Source of the DNA: Symsagittifera roscoffensis
Lineage: Eukaryota; Xenacoelomorpha; Acoela; Convolutidae
Length of the DNA: 64,000 bases
Direction: 5' to 3'
Assembly: GCF_963678635.1 (NCBI RefSeq)
Contig: NC_087064.1
Location: forward strand, 8,777,671 to 8,841,670
Shown: piece after piece, positions 40,770-49,460 of the stretch
Position numbering within the stretch: the stretch's first letter is position 1
How the letters are laid out: every line of letters begins with the position of its first letter
Translations under genes and position numbers: made by a program
The notes under the pieces: generated by a model
What the model was told of the DNA's origin: nothing
Database searches by the model: none
Seen by the model: the letters and a program-made list of their open reading frames with translations, nothing else

Positions 40770-42394
40770 CTAAGGTACACAAGGATGAGACACCCCTACG
40801 ACCTGTACTATCACTTCCCGGCAGCTCGTATGAGAATCTTAACAAAATGCTTGCAAAGTTTTTTAACAACATCGATGGAGCAAATATAGAAACCAATACT
40901 AAAGAGGCTAGAGAAAAAATAGAAAACATTGCTCTAGATCCGGATGAAACCATAAAATCTCTTGATGTGAAAAGTTTGTACACCAACGTTCCCCTGAAGG
41001 AGGCAATTGAAATTGCTTTACAGAAGCTGTACAGCCGGGAGTCTCCTCCTGAAATTCAAAGAGCAACCATGAAAAGACTTTTGAATATGGCGGTCAGCAA
41101 AGTGTATTTCAAGTGTAATGATTCATGGTATGTACAAGTTGATGGTTTAGCAATGGGCGCGTCCCTCGCTGTAATTCTGGCAAACTTATGGCTGAAAGAA
41201 TACGAATTTGCTCTACGACAACAAATACCGGTGGGAACGGGGGTACAGCAAATTAATGACAAAAACGGCTTGTGCCCATGTTGCAGCAGGAAAGTCACAT
41301 ATAGATCAAAGGGGGTTGAATGCGAGAGTTGCCGAAACTGGTATCATCTAAAATGCGGAAAAATATCCGATGACGTATACGCATCAATAACCGAGATAGT
41401 CTGGTACTGTGAAAGCTGCTGCCGAGCTAAGAACAAGGAGAAGGATACTCCCCAGGTGAAATTGTTCCTCAGGTATGTGGATGACATTGTTAGAACAGTC
41501 AGAGAGGAGCCGAGTTGTCTTCTCGATGCCGCCAATTCTCTTCATCCAAATTTGCAGTTCACTCTAGAGAAAACTAATTCGGAGGGGAATTTGCCGTTCC
41601 TGGATTTGAACATAAATGTATCGCAGGATAGGCGTGTAACTTGCAGTTGGTATCAAAAACGAACAGATACAGGGACTATACTGAACTATAGAAGCTGCGC
41701 CCCAACTCAGTATAAGCGTAGTGTTATCCAAGGCACTGTACAAAGGGTTTTTATGAGTACATCTAGCTGGGGGCAATTTGATAAGGCTTTGGAAACTAAT
41801 AGGGCGCAATGGCTGACAAATCAGTACCCTGAAAATTGGTCCGCAAAGGTGGCTTCAGACGCCTTGTGCAAGATCATCGAGGGTAAAGGCAAGCCCCTGG
41901 ATAGTGACAGGGGTTTGTCAGTTCAATCACCAAAGGATGAGAAGCCCCCAATGCTGATGGTGCAATATAGAGGTAACCAGAGCCAATATTTTGCTAACAG
42001 GTTACGAAAATTAACGAACGTTCAAGTGGTTTTCACCACAAGAAAACTACAATCATGTTTACCATCACTGAAGTCAGCATTTTCTAATGACCTCAAGTCA
42101 AGAGTGGTTTATAAACTGTCATGTAGTGGATGCACTTCCACCTATGTCGGACAAACTGTTCGACATTTGACCACTAGAATTGAGGAACATAAGAAAGCAG
42201 ACTCACCGGTAGGCCTCCACCTTCAGCAATGCCAACTTGAGGGAAATAGCGCAGATCTTAGTTGGGAAATTATAGATAGGTCAAACAACCAAACAAAATT
42301 AGTAACACTAGAGGCAATACATATCAGGAAAGAGAAACCGGGCTTGAACACGCGCGATGAGTTTAGGAGCAGGGAGTTAACACTGAAAATTTAG
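40757..42394 (+). pseudogene. Penelope-like RT core with PHD insert and GIY-YIG domain
   Basis: The frame is open for 545 codons and ends with TAG at 42,394. Numbering from 40,757, RT blocks are YGLAKVHK (2-9), LRPVLSLPGS (14-23), motif A LDVKSLYTNVP (69-79, with the first catalytic Asp at 70), motif B DGLAMGASLAVILANLWL (129-146) and motif C LRYVDDIV (238-245, two Asp present). Between B and C lies a C4HC3 PHD-type zinc finger at 173-222. Downstream are NLPFLDLNINV and the thumb-like region to about 350. At about 450-535 is a GIY-YIG endonuclease with VVYKLSC, TYVGQT, TRIEEH and the glutamate in LEAIHI. These enzymes copy RNA by target-primed reverse transcription, usually at nicks made by the GIY-YIG domain. 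It lacks its own start; the N-terminal half is in the previous frame. Confidence 0.85.
41273..41422 (+). other. PHD-type (C4HC3) zinc finger embedded in RT palm
   Basis: Ligand pattern by residue of the RT-core frame: CPCC at 173-176, CESC at 189-192, H197 with C200 in WYHLKC, and CESC at 218-221. The aromatic WYHLKC and the WYC before the last pair are typical PHD features. It sits between RT motif B (ends 146) and motif C (YVDD at 240-243), in place of the usual short connection. The frame is intact across it, so it has been kept by selection until recently. PHD fingers generally read histone H3 tails; whether this one targets chromatin is inference. Confidence 0.8.
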
Positions 42395-42660
42395 TCCCAA
42401 AATGTTTTTAGTTTTTTATTCAAAACGTACATGTCTAAATCGAAATTATGACTCAGAAACTTCCAGACAAACTAATTTCAAAATGTTTAATTAATTTTAG
42501 AGGTTAAAAGTTTTTTAATCTTAATAGTAATTTAGAGGTCAACTGTGATTGGCTAATTTTTTATCATGATGGTTTAGAACCAAATTGTATGTCATTTATT
42601 GTAAATAACATTTGTAAATTGATGTTTTATCGTCATTTAGAGTAGTTTATTGTAAAAATC

Positions 42661-42714
42661 CTGACGATGCACATAGTTGCGAAAACGTTTGAAATTTACT
42701 TTTTAGCAAAAATT
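42661..42714 (+). ncRNA. Hammerhead-like motif, copy 1
   Basis: The segment begins CTGACGATGCACATAGTTGC followed by GAAAACG. CUGANGA, a short hairpin (GCA with UGC) and GAAA are the core elements of a hammerhead ribozyme, and small hammerheads are known in terminal repeats of Penelope-like elements. Here the base after CUGACGA would be an unpaired U and I cannot place a clean stem III and cleavage triplet, so catalytic activity is doubtful. It could be just a conserved element end. Confidence 0.4.
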
Positions 42715-42846
42715 TCTTCAATTCTTATTTAGCTGTAAATTGTTTGCTAATGAATTATTCAACTCGAAAATTTTTTTCATAGTATCCAGAAAACCATTCT
42801 GCATAAATTAGAAACACTTTTTCATACAAAGAGATCTAAATAATTT

Positions 42847-42900
42847 CTGACGATGCACATAATTGCGAAAACGTTCGAAATTTACTTTTTAGCAAAAATT
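42847..42900 (+). ncRNA. Hammerhead-like motif, copy 2
   Basis: This is a second copy of the same 54-bp block, 186 bp after the first, differing at two positions (TAATTGC for TAGTTGC and GTTCG for GTTTG). Both copies run on through CGAAATTTACTTTTTAGC and then diverge. The tandem spacing recalls the partial tandem terminal repeats of Penelope-like elements, in which hammerhead motifs occur at the same interval as the repeat. Confidence 0.4.
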
Positions 42901-43596
42901 TTTTAAATAAATTGTAAAGGATCAGTTTTTTTTTAGAATCATTTTTTGTTTAGAACCATCTAATTGTCTTTTAAGATGTTTTAACTAAAATCCGATGACG
43001 AAATGAGCAGTTTCAAATAAATTAACTTCGTTCAGATTCTGACCGAAAATGCTATTGCAAACAATTTGGCATTATAAAAGTGAATGAATAATTATAAAAA
43101 CATAAATTATATAAATATATAATTATAAAAATTATAAAGTGGCTAATGAGTTTGATTTTACTAAAAAAACACTTGATGGAAGCTTTTCTGGCAATAAAAA
43201 TGTTACTACAATTTATAGAATTTTACTGCAAAAAAAAGTTTCTGTTTTTTCATTTTCGCGTATACTTATTTTTTGAAGACAAATTTATTTTTCTATGCCT
43301 AATCTACTAACTTTCTCTGCGTTTGTATAGTTCTATAATGACCTCACGCAGAAGAAACGACGCCTATTTGAAGATTAGAAAAAAGTTTTTGTAGTCTTTA
43401 CCAATGCTGCCGGAACAAACATTCTGCGGAACTTTTTTTTTCTTTTTTATCTTTCTTTTTTATGGGTAATCAGAAGGTCAAAAGTATCATTGTAACCGAG
43501 GTTACAGTCAGGAGTCCCTTCATCACGTATTCCAGTCAAAATCCTTGGAACTTTCTAGATATGGAAGCGATAATGATAAAAGAAGATGACAAGTGT

Positions 43597-45884
43597 TTAA
43601 GTCCTTTTCAAATAAAATCGATACGGGTTTTGTTTCTTCAATAAGAACACGCAATTCGACACGAGAAAATATAATATACAAGTGTTACACCTTAATATTT
43701 TGTCGAAAGTTATTTTGTCATTTATTGTTCCGAGTACGCAAGCGGCGTTCGCAAACTGTATTGCCAGGGAGAGTCTCTGTTTTAAAAAGCTGCCTGTTCT
43801 GGGTTCCTCAGTGCTTATGCTTAGGTTCTTACAAAACTTGCTCAAAAAAATTATGGTGCTGGGGACAGCCGCGCCCTGAATCTCAACAGCTAGTGGTTGA
43901 AAAAGATATCCATCATCTACAATATCTTTATACTTGTCATTTTTGCGCTCTTCCGCTTCAGCGGCAGCCGTGCCAGGGTTACAAACAGACCCTGCATTAA
44001 TCCTACAAGGAGCTAAGGAGTCCACTATCGTAACATCCCACAAGAGCTGCTTACCAACAGCCCTTGGAACGAGCAGCAAACTGTCTGGTCGCTTCTGATC
44101 GGTCCCGTAGAGGTGTCGTGGTTCTAAAACAGACGGAATGTGAACAGAAGATAAACTCTGCTTTTAAAGGCATTCAGGTATGAATGCCTAGAGAATCTCC
44201 TGCATTTTTGAGGCAAGAAAGACCATGCCAACCATCCTCGGTATTGTCTTTTCCGCGCACGCATTTATGCCGTCCGCATAGTTTTGAGCCCAATCGCATT
44301 TCTGAGTTGTTGGTTCGACAGTTTTAATCTTAAAATTTTGCACGGGATGACGTTCAACCATTGGGAGCCAAATCTTTCTTGGAACGCGTTGAATCTTCTT
44401 ACGTCCGTTGGTTCGAGTCGTAAAATCAAGTCTGCATTTTCGCTGTCAAAAATTGGCTCCGTCCAATTTTTTTGGATTTCATTTTCCGGAGCCATTTCAA
44501 TTTTTCCAAGTTCGAACCACCGTTTAAGCGCATTATCATAGGTTCCTTCCACATGCTCCAAACCAAAGATTTCGCACAAGAATCTTTTGCTCCTACTGCT
44601 GAGACTAAGAAAGCGGGTAAAGCGAGTGGACGAGCAGAAGAAACGCCCAAGTCACCTTTGGCTGCCGGAAGAGCTGCTTGTAAAAACTAGTTATCATCCA
44701 TTTTAACATTAGTGACCTTGCATAACGAATTTCTTAGTAATTTGTCGTAGCGTTTCAAGAAATTATTTTGCAAAAAACAAGTGCTCTTACGCAAAAAATA
44801 TAAAATATACAAGTTTTGGCATGCTAAAGCAATTTTTCAAGAAATTAAAGCCATCATGGGCGTCTAGTTTGTCAATGTTATCCGAGATTTTTTCAAGCTC
44901 CTCAATTTTTTCGTCGAGCAATTCTTTTTGGCAAAATTCGTCGATTGGAGATCCTAAAATGAGGAGTTCTTCTTTTGTTTTTATTTTGGGGCATAATTTT
45001 TCAAATTGTGTTAAAATTGAAGTATACTGTGTACTCGTAGTCGGTCCCAAAAAACAAAGTTCGCACTTCTCGGTGTTCAAGCTCAGGGCGTAATTTTGTT
45101 CCGATTTCAGATTGTTTTTAAGGTCCCGGAGTACTACCTTTTAGTCGTCGGCTAAATTTCCATCATCTAAAAACCAGATATTAATGTTCGACTCCAACTG
45201 TTGGACTAGTGTCTGAATTGATACCGCAGAAATGGGTGGCGCTTCATGATCACCTTGCTGAGTTCCGTCTTCTGACATTATGACAGAGCTTCTGTAAAAA
45301 AGGCAACAAGGTTTACTATACGCGCAATGGTGTAATTATACAATTCGGGGCGATTTGAGTACACATGAATCAACATTGTTTCTCGGTTTAGAGAGTTGAA
45401 GGCACTCTCAAAATCTAGTTTTGAAAGAACAGTGCATTTTGGAATGTCGTCGCGTTCAATTAGGCTTCATACGAGTTTGGAGCTATTTCTGCTCCTCGTT
45501 TGGTACCGCATCCTACCTGTACATTTCATAAACAATTTTGTCGCTCGGAGAGGGCCTTGCTTCCAGCGCATTTAGACGCGATACGTCTCAGCCTGTTGCC
45601 TATGGCAATCGGTCTCAACCCTCCGTCTATCTTTATGAGGGCGATAAGCTTTGCCCCAAAACAGAAAAGTCTTAGGGGTTCGGGTATTTTGCCATCTCCA
45701 ATGACGTTTATCAGCTTGGTAAGTGATTTCAGAAAGTTAAGTCCTGTACTGCCATTCAATTTACTAACAAGATCTTTAAAAATTTCAGGAACTTTTTTTT
45801 ACCAGGACCTGCTGCTGATCCGTTCCGAAAGCTCATTATCGCATTGCATAGGTCGAAATCGGTTACGAAAAAACTATCAAAATT
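43597..45884 (-). pseudogene. Decayed non-LTR-type RT with zinc knuckle and RLE-like end
   Basis: Reading on the minus strand from the N gap, pieces of one RT protein follow in order, in different frames. At 45,759-45,526 is the finger region (IPEPLRLFCFGAKLIALIK, GGLRPIAIG). At about 45,260-45,150 is motif B GTQQGDHEAPPISAVS and motif C WFLDDGNLAD. At 45,080-44,787 is the thumb (KCELCFLG, LLILGSPI, LDAHDGFNFLKNC). At 44,579-44,265 is a linker. At about 44,260-44,200 is a zinc-knuckle remnant CVRG, then GWHGLSC. At 44,115-43,660 is a C-terminal domain with RPDS and LLWDVTIVD, resembling the PD-(D/E)XK restriction-like endonuclease of R2-type elements, ending SFLKQRLSLAIQFANAACVL. At least four frame changes and an in-frame stop soon after LDDGNLADD make it a relic. 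Its N-terminus is lost in or beyond the gap. Confidence 0.75.
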
Positions 45885-46084
45885 NNNNNNNNNNNNNNNN
45901 NNNNNNNNNNNNNNNNNNNNNNNNNNNNNNNNNNNNNNNNNNNNNNNNNNNNNNNNNNNNNNNNNNNNNNNNNNNNNNNNNNNNNNNNNNNNNNNNNNNN
46001 NNNNNNNNNNNNNNNNNNNNNNNNNNNNNNNNNNNNNNNNNNNNNNNNNNNNNNNNNNNNNNNNNNNNNNNNNNNNNNNNNNNN
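45885..46084. other. Assembly gap, 200 N
   Basis: Exactly 200 undetermined bases. A round number usually means a scaffold join of unknown real size. The decayed RT gene runs into it from the left and a GATA-type simple repeat begins on the right, so the missing DNA may be larger than shown. Confidence 1.
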
Positions 46085-46425
46085 AAATGCATAAGCGTAG
46101 ATACATATCCAAAGATAGAGATATATATAGATACATTTAGAGGTAGATACATAAACTAGCTGTACTTAAGTATTATATAGATAGATATACAAGATAACTT
46201 CAGATAGAGATATTTATAATTAATCTCTTACATTGATATATAAGCATTGATAAAAAATTTCTATTTTTAATATACATATAAACCTATACACAGATCCAAA
46301 CATAACGATACCCATACATAGATACATATATACTGATACGTTTTATAGATACATACACGTAGATATTTATGCATAGATACATATACCAAGTTACATATAC
46401 ATAGAAACACAAACATAGATAAACA
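46085..46425. repeat. Degenerate GATA/GATACATA simple repeat
   Basis: The stretch is made of imperfect GATACATA, AGATAGAGATA and ATAGATACATA units, for example ATAGATACATATATACTGAT at about 46,319. Short ORFs rich in Tyr and Ile here are by-products. It begins directly at the gap, which is a likely reason that the assembly broke there. Confidence 0.8.
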
Positions 46426-46429
46426 TAAA

Positions 46430-46790
46430 GGGAAAAGTGCTGGACAGAACCAAATTTGGAGAGGCATGCTTGCTCTATCGATTAGACACTGAGTGGTAGA
46501 GAGATGTAGCAAGCAGGAAAAAAAGCTGAACAGAACATTCTTTGAACAGAAATGTTTGCTTTGAGTAAAAAACGAAAAAAGCTAGAAACGGCTATCAAGA
46601 GGGAATAGCCGGACAGAACCAATTTTGAAGGTGCAGGACTGCTCTAAAAATAACGCTGATTGCTCGAGAACACTAGCAGGCTAGGCAAAAGCCGGTTGGA
46701 ACCGATATGTTAGTTCTGACGAACACACGAGAAACGTTGAGACTACAAGCAAACGGGAAAAATCTAAACGGAAACTAAAAAGAGAACTGA
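46430..46790. repeat. Diverged ~85-bp tandem repeat, about four copies
   Basis: Units start with a GGAAAA-like block followed by GCTGGACAGAACC or a variant: about 46,431, 46,517 (GCTGAACAGAAC), 46,601 (GCCGGACAGAACC) and 46,682 (GCCGGTTGGAACC). Each then has a TTTGCTCT- or GACTGCTCT-like block. The period is 81-86 bp. Divergence between copies is high, so this is an old minisatellite. Confidence 0.6.
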
Positions 46791-47629
46791 AGAGAACAAT
46801 TGATTCACCTCACAACAAAGTATGAAAGAAGTTCAAAAAAGAAATCCACGCTCTTCCTGAGGGTGGTTTTTGTAAGTACCTAGTTTTTATTCAACAGATA
46901 GTTAAGTCGCAGTGAAATTGAAAAGCATGTTACTTACGAAGCATTAGAAGGAAGGGTTGAAAGTGTTCTGAAAAAAAAAAAACACATTTTGAAAATTGGA
47001 AACTAGTTTTTAGTTGAAACCTTCATAGAATTGTATTTCAAAAAGTTACGCCGATGGAAAAAATGAAATCCTAAATATTTTGAAATTATTGATATAGCTT
47101 TAGAAAGAAGTTTAAAAACGTTTCCTTCAAGTAGTTAGTAGAAAGATACCAAAACAACTCATTAAATATTGATATTTCGAACATAGCCAAGAGTTGCTTT
47201 TCAAAATTTCAATCTTTCGATTTTTTTATAAGTAAAACACTTCATGATGGTCAACCCAAGTCGAGTTTTTTCACTTAAATTGAAGCAAGATTTGAGCGGT
47301 TTTTTTAAATGATCGCGCTCGAAATCTTGCTTCATAATAAGCGGTTTGAGCGGTTTATCTATAAAAACCGCTCGAAAACCACGCAAGATTCGAACGGTTT
47401 TTGAGCGATTTATCTAGAAAAACCGCTCGAAAACCGCGAAAGATTTGAACAGTGTTTGAGCAGTTTAACTATGAAATTCTACGCATAATTTGAAAAAAAA
47501 AAATCCAAAAAATCCTACACTTCAACATGGTTTTTTTTGCCAGTCATGCAAAACTATAACAAGTTCAATCCGATTGGTTGATTTCCACTAGTTTTTGAAA
47601 AACACAAGCACTTTAAAAAGCAAACGCAA
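46791..47629. other. AT-rich DNA with repeated ACCGCTCGAAAACC hairpin units
   Basis: No gene recognised. At about 47,265-47,470 an imperfect unit of roughly 65-70 bp recurs: AAAAACCGCTCGAAAACC at 47,362 and at 47,423, each preceded by GAGCGGTTTATCTA or GAGCGATTTATCTA. Each unit is itself an inverted repeat (GAGCGGTTT against AAACCGCTC). This is a small foldback minisatellite. Confidence 0.55.
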
Positions 47630-48078
47630 AAAAAATCCGATTAATTTTCCACTTCACAACAATCAGTTCTCAACGTTTTGATGATTTTTGCAAAATTTTG
47701 AAATATTTGGACATGTTTTACTGATTTTTGTTCAGATAAGCAACCTGCTTTAATGAAGATCTATGTCATTTGTCGTAGCAGTTTCCAGTCTGTAAAGATA
47801 TCCAAGTTTTGTTAGCATATTTTATTTATTTTTCCTAAGTTGACCCAATTGTGAGACTTTTATAGCAAAGCACAGTCGAGATAAACAGTTTAGTTTTATT
47901 TGCAACTCAGGCAAATCTTTTAATTTTCATAATTGTAGTAACATGTAATTGACAGTAACCTTAAGGGAGGTTGGCTAGCGTAACTCCATTTAGTAAGTTG
48001 CACTACTTATCTGGGACGCTGGAGAGCTGATTTTCATGGGTACCAGATGGTTCACATAGTGTAAAGACCCTAAATATT

Positions 48079-48300
48079 GTTGAGATGATGGCAGTCAGAT
48101 GTCTGGAAGCTCTTCTGAACTGGAAATGGAAGCAAACAGCGCCCACGAAAGAACAACTGGATATTTTAGATTGCTCTAAGAATCTGAATCTGTTGGAAAC
48201 GATACGCAAAATGAGGAGAATTTCAAAACATGCAAACGATTTTTTTAAAGAATTTACGTCCACTTCTTCTCACAGTACATGTTCTTTGTTCAATCTGTGA
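48079..48300 (+). pseudogene. Coding-like segment, forward arm of inner inverted duplication
   Basis: From ATG 48,085 the frame is open for 71 codons to TGA at 48,298. The first 45 residues contain CLEALLNWKWKQTAPTKEQL and SKNLNLLETIRK. The same protein sequence, with substitutions, is found in the inverted arm at 48,505-48,680. I do not recognise the family. The fact that the two arms resemble each other as protein suggests descent from a real coding exon, maybe of the transposon that made the element. Confidence 0.4.
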
Positions 48301-48504
48301 CCACTGTTATCTTCCTATTGTCACTGTTATCATCACTACCTTGCTATGAATTACAAGGACTGTTTTGAAAACCTCTGAGCCAATGACCAATTGGAAGGCG
48401 GTATACAACCGATTTTCTCTTGACGTATACTACTTGGCATATTCGCATCTTCAGACACACATGTTGGCTCTGAAGCTATGCCGTAATGCTTTCTCGCCAA
48501 TCTT

Positions 48505-48685
48505 TTGCATCTGTTTCAAAATGCTCATCATTTTGCATTCGTTTTAAACAGATCCGGATTCTTAGAGAAATTGAAAATATCCAGTTGATCTTTCGTGGGC
48601 GCTGTTTGCTTCCATATCTCGTTCAGAGGAGCTTCCAGACATTCGACTGCCATCATTTCTCCAACAATTATGGTTTTTAAACTTT
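48505..48685 (-). pseudogene. Coding-like segment, reverse arm of inner inverted duplication
   Basis: Reading on the minus strand from an ATG at about 48,655, the segment gives CLEAPLNEIWKQTAPTKDQL followed by a SKNPDLFKT block and then stops at about 48,530. It is the inverted relative of 48,079-48,250. GAAGCAAACAGCGCCCACGA is shared exactly between arms. The two arms are separated by about 250 bp. Function unknown. Confidence 0.4.
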
Positions 48686-48689
48686 GAGA

Positions 48690-49460
48690 GTCATCTGGTA
48701 ACTCAAGGTGAGTAGCAGATTCATTCGTTCAGGTTACCAGATGCCACCATCTCAGCTGCAGACATGACATCGGTACTCCCTTGAGTTAGCATAATGTCTC
48801 TCCAAAATCGGGAAACCGACGTTTCTAGCAGTGAATCTGCTTCCATCATCATTCAAGGGGTTTCATCAAAGTCGTCAAACGCATTGTACTTTTTACTTTT
48901 TTTCTTTTTTCGTAGAACGCTGAAGTTTCCGTATTCGATAAACTTCTCACATATCCAGTTCAATTTTGTTCAGTTCTGGAATGACAGCAAATATCTTTAA
49001 GAGCAATTCATATAACAGCTCTGCCTCTTGCAGGTCCCAGGCTTTTAGTCGCGGAGAACGGCGCTGATTTTGCATGACTCGCTGGCTTTTTTCATCCACT
49101 GTAACAGAGTGTACTGGAGAGCGGTTCCTGCACAGGGTAGCCCCAATCACGCCAGCCAGGAACTTTGCACCTGCTATATTCAGCAGACAATAACTATCAA
49201 GCTACGTCCTTCATGCTTCATTTTGCAAGGCTTATAATTTTTCAGAAATTTATCCACTGGCTGAGTAGTTCCATATATTTGCTTACGCCACTGTATGAAT
49301 ACTTCTATTCCTTTTAACGCTAATAAAAAAATATCGCGCTCCACAAAAAACATTGGAAAGTCTTACCACTTTCTAAAAAGTTTTACTAAGACCATACAGA
49401 CTGTACCCTATCTAAAGACATAGCTAAGGCGACCTGAAATCTGTAGGGCAGCTTAAAAGA
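48690..49460. other. Inner part of foldback element, no gene recognised
   Basis: Open stretches exist (48,794-49,000 plus; 48,947-49,150 minus) without any recognisable domain. A short inverted match links ACCAGATGGTT near 48,041 with ACCAGATGCCACC near 48,739. I see nothing that names the element. Confidence 0.4.

Larger units (their letters stand above)
39540..42905 (+). mobile_element. Penelope-like retroelement (RT + GIY-YIG)
   Basis: The interval holds a plus-strand ORF pair with the domain order of Penelope-like elements: N-terminal region, reverse transcriptase, linker, GIY-YIG endonuclease. It ends in a 3' region with two copies of a 54-bp motif. The limits are approximate because no terminal repeat pair was found on the 5' side. 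The coding part is close to full length for the class (about 875 codons in total), with only one frameshift and no stop inside the domains, so the insertion is relatively young compared with the Polinton further right. Confidence 0.8.
42395..43596. other. Penelope 3' region and AT-rich flank
   Basis: After the RT stop there is about 270 bp of 3' untranslated DNA, then the two 54-bp motif copies described separately. From 42,905 on the sequence is AT-rich with a short AT-simple patch at 43,090-43,140 (ATAATTATAAAAA and ATATAAATATATAAT). A 60-codon ORF at 43,462-43,644 has no recognisable feature. I see no other gene. Confidence 0.5.

Noticed and set aside
45500-46159. Plus-strand 219-codon ORF crossing the N gap
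   Set aside because: A large part is translated N; it is the antisense of the RT relic joined to simple repeat.
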